Positions 1 to 8,068 of a stretch of DNA of 30,489 nt are shown here, one piece after another. The position numbers were made by a program, and so were the translations under genes. The notes beneath the pieces are model-generated. The model did not search any database, was not told where the DNA came from, and worked only from the letters and a program-made list of their open reading frames with translations. The number at the start of each line of letters is the position of its first letter. Within the stretch, counting starts at the first letter, position 1. Where the stretch lies: positions 1 to 30,489 of the forward strand of contig CAYSDH010000037.1 in assembly GCA_964429805.1 (NCBI GenBank), written 5' to 3'. The DNA is from CAYSDH01 sp964429805. Lineage in GTDB: Bacteria > Bacteroidota > Bacteroidia > Flavobacteriales_D > JABDKJ01.

Positions 1-872
1 AAGAGTGTGAATGATTCGCCAATACCATAGCTCCATGCCGTAGCATAGTCTTTGTCGAGACCAGAAGTCTTGTTCTCCTCATTGCCTGACAATTCTGACG
101 GGCCACGCACTGTACTAGGCGCATACTCCATATTGGTCATCAACCTAGACGATGCCGTACCGAGGGCCAACAACGATGCCAATGTGAAAATCCCCAAGCC
201 TTTGAGCACATGCATGAACTCTCCTTTCATTCCTGCCTCAACAGCATAGGCTATACCGACTAAGACCAACATGAGCAGCATGTAGTAGGTCATTTGCGGG
301 TGGTTACTAAGAAGTTGTAGTCCCAGAAATAAGGAGGTGATTAAGGCTCCAATCAAGTATTTTTTTCGTTTGAAAATCAATAGGAATCCAGCCACCACTC
401 CAGGGAGATAACCAAGTGCAAGCGCCTTGGCATTATGCCCCGCTTCGAGTATGATGAGGTGATAAGAAGACAAACCAAAAGCAATGGCACCGAGCACACC
501 CAGCCAAGGGTCAAGCCTTAGTGCCATACACAGAATGTAGAATGAAATCATGTACAGAAATACTTTACCAAATCCGCCTCTAGACCCGAGTAGCATGGAC
601 GTATTTACTGGGTTGAGCACCGGGTTAGGGTAGCGCACAGAAATCTGATAAGCGGGCATTCCTCCAAACATGGAGTTGGTCCACAAGGGCTCATCTCCTG
701 TCTTTTCGCGGTAGTCTTTGATCTCTTTTGACATCCCTTGAAACTGAACAATGTCACTTTGTTTCATTTTCTTTCCAGAGAATTCTGCGTTGAAATACAC
801 TCCAGAAATAATCATGAAAATCACGATAGCTATGACGTGCGGCAGGAGTGAGGTGAGTTCAAATTTTTTCAT
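1..872 (-). CDS. YfhO-like multispanning membrane protein (N-terminal part; runs off window)
   Basis: An open frame on the minus strand begins with ATG at 872 and stays open to the window edge, giving about 290 residues of an incomplete protein. It starts MKKFELTSLLPHVIAIVIFM, with a first membrane segment at about residues 7-27, followed by a soluble stretch containing LWTNSMFGGMPAYQ. Several hydrophobic helices follow, including FLYMISFYILCMALRL and IGALITSLFLGLQLL. The GGMPAYQ stretch and the helix pattern are like large Bacteroidota YfhO-type proteins, which are usually over 700 residues and resemble polytopic glycosyltransferases; substrate unknown. The start lies 8 bases after the stop of the endonuclease-family gene, so it is probably the last member of the 3493-to-1 operon. 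The family call rests on remembered pattern, not a search. Confidence 0.75.
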   Translation of the reverse strand, partial: MKKFELTSLLPHVIAIVIFMIISGVYFNAEFSGKKMKQSDIVQFQGMSKEIKDYREKTGDEPLWTNSMFGGMPAYQISVRYPNPVLNPVNTSMLLGSRGGFGKVFLYMISFYILCMALRLDPWLGVLGAIAFGLSSYHLIILEAGHNAKALALGYLPGVVAGFLLIFKRKKYLIGALITSLFLGLQLLSNHPQMTYYMLLMLVLVGIAYAVEAGMKGEFMHVLKGLGIFTLASLLALGTASSRLMTNMEYAPSTVRGPSELSGNEENKTSGLDKDYATAWSYGIGESFTL

Positions 873-880
873 AGTCAAGG

Positions 881-1948
881 TTAATCGTTGAGTGTCAGGT
901 TTAGCATGACGGGCAGGTGGTCAGAGTATCCGCCATAATATTTGTTTCCATACGTGCGGTTCGGCTTTTTATTGCCAGAGCGCTTGTCAAAGTACATGAT
1001 GAAGTCTTCATCAAATATTTCCATTCCTTTTTTTGTGACGTCAAATCCCTTGTCATCAAGCAAAGCGCCTGAGCAAATGATTTGGTCATACATGTTCCAA
1101 TCACCTTTATATACTGCCGTGCCGAGACCTCTTTTTTCAAAGGCATAGGCCAGGTTGTTTAGGTCGTTTTTAGAGGAAGGCTTGGTGGCAGCATTGAGCT
1201 CATTGACAATGCTCTTGTTTTCTGGAAAGTCATTGAAGTCTCCCATAATTACGATATGTGCCTGCGGGTCATCATCCAAGATGTCGTCTACTTCACTCTT
1301 GAGCACACGGGCTGCATCAATGCGCTTGGGTTCACTTTTTTGCACTCCCTCTCTGCGCGATGGCCAGTGATTGACAAAAACATGAAGGTCTTCGCGTCCA
1401 CCTATGCGCGCCTTCATCTGCAGTATGTCTCTCGACTTCACGTCTCGGTTTGAAAAGCGGATGGTGTGAAAATCAGAATCAATGTCACTCACGTAGGCTT
1501 TGTCATAAAGCAGTCCGACATCAACGCCACGCACATCACGACTATCCTTGTGGACTATGCCGTAATCTTGGCCACTCTTGAGTAGCTTGTCTCTCAGATC
1601 TTCAAGCACGCCTTCATTCTCTATTTCAGCGAGACCAATGATGGCAGGTAAGTGACCGTCAATTTTCATGGCTTCGATCACTTCTGTGATACGGTTCAGC
1701 TTTTTCTGATATCGAGATCCGGTCCATTCTTTGCGCCCATCAGGAGTGAAGTCATCGTCTTTTTTTTTAGGGTCATCATGGGTGTCAAAGAGATTCTCGA
1801 CATTATAAAAAACAACACGAAACTCATCAGGCACTTCCGTCTTTACTTGAGACCCTTTTTTGCTCTTTGAGTTGCTTGAGCTGACGCTCTGTTGGCCGCA
1901 AGAGGTGGCAGAGATTAAGATGAGAAGGAGCCAGAAAAAACGATTCAT
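881..1948 (-). CDS. Endonuclease/exonuclease/phosphatase family lipoprotein
   Basis: A 355-residue protein. The N-terminus is a lipoprotein signal with a lipobox ending at Cys17 (ISATSCGQQ), so it is probably anchored in an envelope membrane. The rest shows the motifs of the DNase I-like endonuclease/exonuclease/phosphatase fold in order: FYNVENLFDTHDD (metal-site Asn), IIGLAEIEN (catalytic Glu), VNHWPSRREG, IVIMGDFNDFPE (Asp/Asn pair) and a final YSDHLPVML (catalytic Asp-His). Family members act on nucleic acids or phosphorylated small molecules, and the substrate here cannot be read from the sequence. It is tightly packed between the HerA-like ATPase gene (9-base gap) and the YfhO-like gene (8-base gap), so the three are probably co-transcribed. 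Confidence 0.9.
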   Translation of the reverse strand: MNRFFWLLLILISATSCGQQSVSSSNSKSKKGSQVKTEVPDEFRVVFYNVENLFDTHDDPKKKDDDFTPDGRKEWTGSRYQKKLNRITEVIEAMKIDGHLPAIIGLAEIENEGVLEDLRDKLLKSGQDYGIVHKDSRDVRGVDVGLLYDKAYVSDIDSDFHTIRFSNRDVKSRDILQMKARIGGREDLHVFVNHWPSRREGVQKSEPKRIDAARVLKSEVDDILDDDPQAHIVIMGDFNDFPENKSIVNELNAATKPSSKNDLNNLAYAFEKRGLGTAVYKGDWNMYDQIICSGALLDDKGFDVTKKGMEIFDEDFIMYFDKRSGNKKPNRTYGNKYYGGYSDHLPVMLNLTLND

Positions 1949-1957
1949 ATTCTGATA

Positions 1958-3493
1958 CTATTTTCGGAACGCGCCAAGCAGACCACGCGTCAGTTCTCTA
2001 AGTACTGTGCGTCCAAGCTGTCTCACCATGGTGTTTTTAGACATCTCTTCTAACATAGAAGGGTCAGCTTTCTTAGCCTTGCTGACTTTCTTTTTGGCTG
2101 TACTTTTCTTGTCCTCTTTTTCCTGCGCCTTGGCCACTTCGTCCATTTTCTTTGACAGTAACTCAAAGGCACTCTCGCTGTCTATCTCCTCGTTGTACTT
2201 TTCTATAATGTCTGACTCATCAAGTACTGCTCTTATCTCCTTTTTGGTCAGTACATCCATTCTGGTCTTTGGCGCTCTCAGCAGAGTTGCGGCCAGGGGA
2301 GTAGGGATACCTTTTTCATTAAGCGCGGTAACCAGCGCTTCACCGATACCAAGGCTGGTCAACACTTCATCAGTCTTGTACCAATCAGTCAGCGGATAGT
2401 TTTCGGCCGTCTTCTTAATGTTCTTTCTGTCTTTGGCAGTAAAGGCACGAAGTGCGTGCTGCACTTTTAGTCCGAGTTGACTCAAGACAGCGTCAGGCAC
2501 ATCTGTAGGGTTTTGTGTCACGAAAAACACGCCCACTGCCTTTGATCTTATAAGCTTCACTATAGACTCTATCTGATCAAGCAACGCATCACTGGCATTG
2601 TTAAATATCAAGTGCGCCTCATCAATAAATACACAGAGCTTAGGCTTGTCCGCATCACCTTCTTCTGGAAAAGTAGAATAAATCTCAGCCAGCAAACTCA
2701 GCATGAACGTAGAGAAGAGCTTAGGCTTGTCTTGTATATCAGTCAATCTGATGATAGAGAGGATTCCATTTCCCTCTTTGTTGGTACGACAAAGGTCTTT
2801 GACATCAAAAGATCGCTCGCCAAAAAAGTTGTCAGCGCCTTGCTGCTCCAGTTCTATAATCTTTCGCATGATGGTCGACACAGAAGCAGATGACACGCGG
2901 CCATACTCAGCTTCTATTTCTTTTTTCCCATCACCGATTATGTATTGAAGTACCTTCTTGAGGTCCTTTAAATCGAGCAGTCCGTAGCCATTGTCATCGC
3001 AGTATTTAAATACGAGTGAGATGATACCTGACTGAGTAGAATTTAGTTCCAGAATTTTTGAGAACAATACTGGGCCAAACTCCGTGACCGTAGCGCGCAG
3101 TTTGACGCCCGGCTCTTTTGAAAGAGTCATGAGCTCTACAGGCATTTCTTCAGCCTCGTATGGCGTGTCAATCACGCCATGTCTCCACACAATGTGGTCA
3201 TTACTTTCTCCAGCCCTGGCTAGTCCAGAAAGGTCACCCTTCAAGTCCATGAGCAAACAAGGCACTCCTTTCTCAGAAAGTTGCTCGGCAATGACTTGCA
3301 GCGTTTTAGTTTTTCCAGTACCCGTGGCACCAGCAATCAGACCGTGTCTGTTTAGCGAGCGGAGTGGTATCTTAACATGCGCTCCTTGCACACCTTCGCC
3401 ATCAAGCATGGCGGCTCCGAGTATGAAGCTGTCTTTTTTAAAGGTGAATCCTTTCTCAATGAACTCTTTGAATTCTTCTGCGTTATCCGCCAT
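1958..3493 (-). CDS. HerA/YjgR-type (DUF853) ATPase
   Basis: A 511-residue P-loop ATPase of the HerA-FtsK superfamily. The Walker A motif is GATGTGKT at about residues 55-62. The Walker B region is LCVFIDEAHLIFNNAS, followed by the sensor-like stretch GVFFVTQNPTDVPDAVL. The length and the order of conserved blocks (MDLKGDLSGLA, GIISLVFKYCDDNGYGLLDLKDL, TNKEGNGILSIIRL) match the DUF853 family that includes E. coli YjgR (about 500 residues). The Lys-rich segment before the C-terminus (KSTAKKKVSKAKKAD) is a linker. The cellular role of YjgR-type proteins is not settled; relatives translocate DNA with nucleases. It is the first gene of the three-gene minus-strand run. The next gene encodes an endonuclease-family protein, but that one is a lipoprotein, so a HerA-nuclease partnership is unlikely. 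Confidence 0.9.
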   Translation of the reverse strand: MADNAEEFKEFIEKGFTFKKDSFILGAAMLDGEGVQGAHVKIPLRSLNRHGLIAGATGTGKTKTLQVIAEQLSEKGVPCLLMDLKGDLSGLARAGESNDHIVWRHGVIDTPYEAEEMPVELMTLSKEPGVKLRATVTEFGPVLFSKILELNSTQSGIISLVFKYCDDNGYGLLDLKDLKKVLQYIIGDGKKEIEAEYGRVSSASVSTIMRKIIELEQQGADNFFGERSFDVKDLCRTNKEGNGILSIIRLTDIQDKPKLFSTFMLSLLAEIYSTFPEEGDADKPKLCVFIDEAHLIFNNASDALLDQIESIVKLIRSKAVGVFFVTQNPTDVPDAVLSQLGLKVQHALRAFTAKDRKNIKKTAENYPLTDWYKTDEVLTSLGIGEALVTALNEKGIPTPLAATLLRAPKTRMDVLTKKEIRAVLDESDIIEKYNEEIDSESAFELLSKKMDEVAKAQEKEDKKSTAKKKVSKAKKADPSMLEEMSKNTMVRQLGRTVLRELTRGLLGAFRK

Positions 3494-3591
3494 TTCAATA
3501 TTTATTACTTACACGATTATGATGAGGAGAATAGCTGGTCACCGTGCTTGAGCACTCACGTAGTTAGAAGGACAGGTTTTGGTCGGCTAAA

Positions 3592-3795
3592 TCAGCTGTA
3601 TACTGCAAAGGTGATTTTTACATTTACTCTGTACTCATCTACCTCACCGTCTTTTACTGTGCAGTTCATGTCATTGACATAGACAGATCTGATGTCTTTT
3701 ACAGTCTTTGATGCTTCTTTTACAGCATTATTTGTTGCGTCTTCCCAACTCGTCTTTGAATTAGAGAGGATTTCAATCACTTTTAAAATTGCCAT
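3592..3795 (-). CDS. Dodecin family protein
   Basis: A 67-residue protein with the full dodecin pattern: MAILKVIEILSNSKTSWEDA, then AVKEASKTVKDIRSVYVNDM and a C-terminal strand VNVKITFAVYS. Dodecins are small flavin-binding proteins that form hollow dodecamers and buffer or store flavin in the cytoplasm. The length is normal for the family (about 65-75 residues). The start ATG gives the expected N-terminus. It is transcribed divergently from the universal stress protein gene, with a good TAnnTTTG element at 3851-3858 upstream. Confidence 0.93.
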   Translation of the reverse strand: MAILKVIEILSNSKTSWEDATNNAVKEASKTVKDIRSVYVNDMNCTVKDGEVDEYRVNVKITFAVYS

Positions 3796-3850
3796 GTCTA
3801 ATGGGGTTTTAAGTAAAAATTAGGTTTCATCTACACAAAACGTAGACGAC

Positions 3851-3858
3851 CAAAAGTA
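3851..3858 (-). promoter_or_regulatory. Predicted Bacteroidota -7 promoter element of dodecin gene
   Basis: On the minus strand this reads TACTTTTG, a perfect match to the Bacteroidota primary-sigma -7 consensus TAnnTTTG. It lies about 55 bases upstream of the dodecin ATG. No strong TTG -33 element was identified. The predicted leader contains a small inverted repeat (TCTAC at 3830-3834, GTAGA at 3842-3846). Confidence 0.45.
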
Positions 3859-3883
3859 GCAATTTGTTTGGGGGTCTAGGAGT

Positions 3884-3912
3884 TTTAACAATAATGAAGA
3901 GTTATTGTTAAA
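3884..3912. repeat. Perfect 11-bp inverted repeat between divergent dodecin and usp genes
   Basis: The left arm TTTAACAATAA (3884-3894) and right arm TTATTGTTAAA (3902-3912) are exact reverse complements around the 7-base spacer TGAAGAG. The dyad sits between two divergent start codons (3795 minus, 3985 plus), where no transcript is expected to end. A binding site for a dimeric regulator therefore fits better than a terminator. It is AT-rich with no U-tract. Which protein binds is unknown. Confidence 0.55.
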
Positions 3913-3984
3913 TAACCCCATCGGGTGTTTCGGCCTAACTCAGAAATATCTTATTTTGCTCTTTCAACTCAACTTACTATTTCA

Positions 3985-4803
3985 ATGAAGTATCTCGTTC
4001 CTTTTGATTTTACGAAAATCACCGAGTCAGCCTTAAATCATGCGTTATGCCTGAGTAAAGTGACCAAGGCTGAGATAGAATTGCTTCATGTGGTTTCTTC
4101 TGAGACTAAGTCTGACAAAGCCATGGCTGATCTTGAAGCCGTAAAAGCTTCTCTTGATTCAGATACTCACGCAAAAGTGTCATGTGTCGTGCGTGTCGGG
4201 GACATTTTTGAAGACATAAGTTCGCAGGCGACAGAAAGCGAGGCCGATTTGATGGTCATGGGTACACACGGTGCCAAAGGATTTCAAAAGCTCAGAGGCA
4301 GTCATGCACTTAGAGTGATTACGAGTTCAGAAGTGCCTTTTATCATCACACAAGAAAAAGGCCCCTCTGATGCCATTGACAGAATTGTGGTGCCGGTTGA
4401 TTTGACAAAAGAGAGTATACAGGTGATTGACTTTGCAGGTGAGTTAGCCAAGACTTTTGGAGCAGAAATACGCTTGGTGTTTTCACCAGAGAAAGACGAG
4501 TGGTTAGCAAAGAAGCTGAAGGTAAACACCGGAGCAGCGCGCATCAGATTAAGCAAGTTTGACGTAAAGTTTGAAGTTGATGAGTTGCCGGGCAAAGATT
4601 CCTTGCAGAAAGAGGTGATAGAATATGGTGCCAAGCACAGGGCAGATATGTTTGCCATTGCCCATTTTAGCGACAGTATACTTCCTCAATTTGACTCGTT
4701 TTCACAAGACATGATTACCAATAAGTTTGAGATTCCTGTCTTAATCGTGACTGCGCAGATGGTGAAAGACATTCAGGCGAATTATGCCTTCATGACCATC
4801 TAA
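3985..4803 (+). CDS. Universal stress protein (tandem UspA-like domains)
   Basis: A 272-residue protein starting MKYLVPFDFTKITESALNHA. The first Usp domain (about 1-140) contains ADLMVMGTHGAKGFQKLRGS, the phosphate-binding loop seen in Bacteroidota Usp proteins, and ends VPFIITQ. The second domain (about 145-270) restarts with IDRIVVPVDLTKESIQV and ends IPVLIVTAQ, but lacks a clear Gly-rich nucleotide loop, so it is probably degenerate. A longer in-frame reading beginning with GTG at 3925 is less likely because the extra 20 residues do not resemble the family. The function is a cytoplasmic stress-associated nucleotide-binding protein. Its stop codon ends only 3 bases before the stop of the convergent HD-domain gene. 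Confidence 0.9.
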   Translation: MKYLVPFDFTKITESALNHALCLSKVTKAEIELLHVVSSETKSDKAMADLEAVKASLDSDTHAKVSCVVRVGDIFEDISSQATESEADLMVMGTHGAKGFQKLRGSHALRVITSSEVPFIITQEKGPSDAIDRIVVPVDLTKESIQVIDFAGELAKTFGAEIRLVFSPEKDEWLAKKLKVNTGAARIRLSKFDVKFEVDELPGKDSLQKEVIEYGAKHRADMFAIAHFSDSILPQFDSFSQDMITNKFEIPVLIVTAQMVKDIQANYAFMTI

Positions 4804-4806
4804 GAC

Positions 4807-5400
4807 CTAGAACAATTTCTCTCGCAGGTCGATGAGTCGCTGAAGGACTTCTGATTTTTTTTCTTCTCGGTGCGTCTTGGCATAGTCAGTGAAGTAGCGC
4901 TGATTTTTTAAGAAGTCTATCTGAATGTTGAGCCAGTTCTCTTTATCGAGATCAACTCCGTTTTCAATCAACTCTTTGCGAAGATCTTCTGAAATGCGAT
5001 CATAACTTCCATCGCCTTTGCCCAGGTAGTCGAGGTCCGCATCACAGAGTATTTGAGCCAATTGACTCTCGGCCATTTGAGGGATTTTGGTACTCATGAT
5101 CAGATTTTGGATAGTGTCAATGTCTGAAGGCGAGTAGCCAAATTCTGGCAGCGTGCTAGCCACATATTCGCAGCCACGTTGTTCATGGTCATTATACGTC
5201 CACAGAAAGCCGCAGTCGTGATAGGCCGCTGCGGTGTCGACCAACAACTGGTCTGACTCGCTAATATCTTCAGAAGCGCAAATCTCCCTCACACACTGCA
5301 TGACGTTGAGGGTGTGCTCTAAGCAATGGTAATGAAGGCTTGGCGACAGCTCCTTACGCAGTCGCTCAACTATATGATTTATGGCTTCATGAAATCTCAT
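4807..5400 (-). CDS. HD-domain phosphohydrolase, third gene of cyclase-PycTM-HD cassette
   Basis: A 197-residue HD-superfamily protein. Metal-binding residues can be followed in order: His29 (CLEHTLNV), His61-Asp62 (AAAYHDCGF), His72 (YNDHEQRG) and the Asp pair in ILCDADLDYLG (about 120-124). The superfamily hydrolyses nucleotides, cyclic nucleotides or other phosphoesters; the substrate here is not established. It follows the PycTM-type gene by 17 bases. From memory, many Bacteroidota proteins fuse an HD domain of this kind to a C-terminal PycTM region, so the two adjacent genes look like the split form. The position suggests control of the PycTM effector, perhaps by degrading its ligand. 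That role is inference; the HD assignment is firm. Confidence 0.85.
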   Translation of the reverse strand: MRFHEAINHIVERLRKELSPSLHYHCLEHTLNVMQCVREICASEDISESDQLLVDTAAAYHDCGFLWTYNDHEQRGCEYVASTLPEFGYSPSDIDTIQNLIMSTKIPQMAESQLAQILCDADLDYLGKGDGSYDRISEDLRKELIENGVDLDKENWLNIQIDFLKNQRYFTDYAKTHREEKKSEVLQRLIDLREKLF

Positions 5401-5417
5401 TGGTCTATAGTCTTGGT

Positions 5418-5948
5418 TTATATCATGAAGTAAACGACAACCACAAGTAAGAGCAGGCTCAACGAAATGACCAGGAACCTGACTGCTGATCTAACATTCT
5501 TAAATTTTGAATCAGCAATAAAGGACAGTGTATGAATCTGTTCGGCAATCTGTAGCTCCATTTCACTGCCTGAAGTGCATGCCTGAGATAAGAATGTGGA
5601 GTACTCATGATAGTCTTTGTACTGCTCTTTTATGTCGCCATAATAGATGAGCGAGCGCGGGTTTTTGTCCATAAACCGAGGAAAGAAGGCTCTCACACTA
5701 AAAAAGAATGAGATAGAAATGATAATGGCAAACACGCTAATCAAGACCAAAAACAAGAGAGACTCTTCCATCTTCGCTTTGATTAATTTTTCTGCACCAA
5801 AGATGAGAGTGAGCAGCACACTAAACAGCGTAATGACCATGCCAGCCTTGATCTCACTAAACCTAATCATCTGATGAATTAGCCCAATGATGCGCCAGTG
5901 CTGCTCAAGCCGCTCATACTCGTTCATTTTAGTTGTATTCGCTTCCAT
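5418..5948 (-). CDS. PycTM-type (Pycsar effector family, DUF5706-like) membrane protein
   Basis: A 176-residue protein with three hydrophobic helices at about 34-52, 64-86 and 157-175. Conserved family blocks are visible: FSEIKAGMVITLFSVLL before and in helix 1, KNPRSLIYYGDIKEQY after helix 2, and QIAEQIHTLSFIADSKFKNV before the last helix. These match the DUF5706/PycTM family as I know it. In Pycsar anti-phage systems such proteins are membrane effectors triggered by a cyclic pyrimidine nucleotide and thought to damage the membrane. No separate nucleotide-binding domain is apparent here. The start codon is 6 bases after the reconstructed cyclase stop, and the HD gene follows after 17 bases, so expression of the three is likely coupled. 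The role could be defence or ordinary signalling. Confidence 0.75.
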   Translation of the reverse strand: MEANTTKMNEYERLEQHWRIIGLIHQMIRFSEIKAGMVITLFSVLLTLIFGAEKLIKAKMEESLLFLVLISVFAIIISISFFFSVRAFFPRFMDKNPRSLIYYGDIKEQYKDYHEYSTFLSQACTSGSEMELQIAEQIHTLSFIADSKFKNVRSAVRFLVISLSLLLLVVVVYFMI

Positions 5949-5954
5949 ACTGCA

Positions 5955-8068
5955 TCAAGACTCAATAAGTTCCAGTTCGTTAGTCTCCACCGACATCTCC
6001 ACATTGACAAAGTACATGTCGATGTTACCAATGTTTTTTGCCCAAATCTTACCTCTGTGTTCACAAGGAAATTCGTCTTTCACGATGTTATACGTGNNNN
6101 NNNNNNGTTTGAGATGTTTACCCTGCCTGGTTCTCCATTACTCTCCATGCGGCTTGCGGTGTTGACCGTAGAGCCCCAGATATCATAAGCGTATTTTTTC
6201 TTTCCTACTACGCCTGCCACCACGGGTCCAGTATGGATTCCTACTCTGAGTTCCCAAGCGGGTAGGCCAGACTTGGCTCTTTTTATATTCACTTTTTTCA
6301 TGAACGACTGTATTTCCAGCCCAGCCATGATGATGTTTTTCGGATGGTCAGGATCCGGATTTGGAATTCCTCCTGCACACATATACGCATCTCCGATGGT
6401 CTTGATTTTTTCAATTCCATACTTGCCCATGATGTCGTCAAATGCGGTAAAAAACAAAGTCAACTCTTCCACTAGCTCAGTAGGACTGAGGTCTGCAGCC
6501 AGTTTCGTAAATCCCTTAAAGTCGGTGAAGAGTACTGATACGCTGTTGTATTCTTTAGGTTTTGACACTCCGTGTTCTTCAAGTTCTTTGACCACATCTG
6601 CCGGAAGAGTGTTGAGCAGTAGTGTCTCAATTTGATCTTTCTGCTCATCCAAGATCTTGTTTGTTTTGACCTTGTCTCGATACATTCTCATGAGAATAAA
6701 TGCAATGGAGAGGATCAAGCCTAAGCCAACCAACGAGGCGTTTTTTGCGAGTTTCTGTCGGTCGGTTTCTGCTTCTTGTAGCGCGATTTCACCATCCTTT
6801 GCTTCGATGTCATACTTGAAGACAAGACCATTAATCTTCTGTCTACTCGTCTCGTCATAGAGTGTGTCTCGCCATTCTGTTGAGCGCTTTTGATAGCGAT
6901 ATGCCTCTCCATATGAGCCGAGCTTTTCATAGCATTCACTCATTCCTTCCCAGGTAATCTTGACATCTTCTTTGAAGTTGAAGTCTTCACTTTCATGAAG
7001 TTTCTCTGCACGCTTATAGAAGCTCAATGCCTGCGCATAGTCACTTTTCGCTTGATAAGCCGAGCCCAGATGATTAAGGGACTGCACGATGTCTACAGAC
7101 TGTCCGGTTAGTTCTGCCAGCTGCAGTGACTCGTTAAAAATGACAATGGCGGTATCAGTCATTTGCCAGTCTTTGTAGACTTTGCCAATTCCGCGCAAGG
7201 CAAAATTGATGTTGATTTCCTTTCCGCCTTTGAAATAACCCAAGGCTTGGTTGTAATAATCAAGCGCTAAGGAATCATTCTTTACTGCTTGAAATAACGT
7301 GTCTGCATACTCACGCTGATCACTGGTCCGATTATACACTATGTCGAGGTAGCCAGTGGAGTCGGCATGATTTCTCAGCACATCATCTTTGTCGAGCAGA
7401 ATCTCGGCCAGGTTAGCGGCTATTGTTCCTTTTACTTGGTCGTTGTCAACGTCTTTGCCAATTTCTAGTGCCAATTGATAATACTCTAGCGCCTTCGGAT
7501 ATTCCTGTCGCTTCACACCATGAAGTGCGCCCAGGTTTTGCAGCACTTCGATTAGCCTCGCTTTATCTCCAATCTGTTCGGCTAGTTTTCGTGACTTCAA
7601 GTAATACTTTACGGCAGTGACATTTGCCCCTTGATTATAATACACCGCACCAATGTTAGAGTAGAGGCGAGCGACATTAGAAAGGTCATTGAGCTCCTCG
7701 TATTTTTCTAAGCACATGCGCCAGTTTTCTACGGCCACATCATCATGAAAACCATAGTAGTTTGCCAGACCAATCCATCTGTAGGCTTTGGCTTCACCAC
7801 GGGTGAATTTGTTTTGCTGACTAATGGCCAAGGCAAGTCGGGCGATACTGTCTGCGGCAGACAGGTCAACGTTGAGGTACTCATTACTCAGTTCAATGAG
7901 ATTGTTGACTCTCGCGGTGTCCGTACTCGAAGCACTGAGCACTGAAACAAGACTGTCAATTTTGCTTTGTTCTTCTTGCGCAAAACTTGGATGAACCTGA
8001 AACAAGAAGAAGGCGAACAATAAAGTCCACCTTCTGCTTAATAGTTCATATCCATTGCTAGTACTCAT
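5955..8068 (-). CDS. TPR-sensor class III adenylate/guanylate cyclase (crossed by assembly gap)
   Basis: ATG at 8068 is preferred over TTG at 8071. Order of parts: signal peptide (cleavage near A-Q, about residue 30); roughly seven TPRs (about 35-430), likely periplasmic; one membrane helix (about 446-463); a short coiled linker; a cytoplasmic class III cyclase domain (about 510 to the end). Catalytic residues are present: metal-binding Asp516 (LFTDFKGFT) and Asp560 (TIGDAYM), and transition-state Asn636 and Arg640 (VNTASRME). Purine-selecting residues Lys556 (KIKTIGD) and Asp629 (YDIWG) are of the adenylate-cyclase type. The frame breaks at the N run, but beyond it another frame reads TYNIVKDEFPCEHRGKIW and on to a TGA at 5955-5957, the expected end of such a domain. 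The full protein is about 700 residues. It heads the cassette with PycTM and HD. Confidence 0.9.
6097..6106. other. Assembly gap (10 Ns) inside the cyclase gene
   Basis: Ten Ns interrupt the last quarter of the cyclase domain. On the minus strand the coding frame before the gap ends on a whole codon (NIS-Asn). The frame that continues the domain afterwards needs a gap length of 2 modulo 3, which 10 is not. Family spacing (NIS-x-A-T-Y) suggests only about 2 bases are really missing. The N run is therefore a placeholder, and the apparent early stop just after it is an artefact. Confidence 0.85.

Noticed and set aside
1958..3493. HerA-nuclease defence pair with the downstream endonuclease-family gene
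   Set aside because: The downstream protein carries a lipoprotein signal and is exported, so it cannot partner a cytoplasmic DNA translocase. The ATPase is of the widespread YjgR type.
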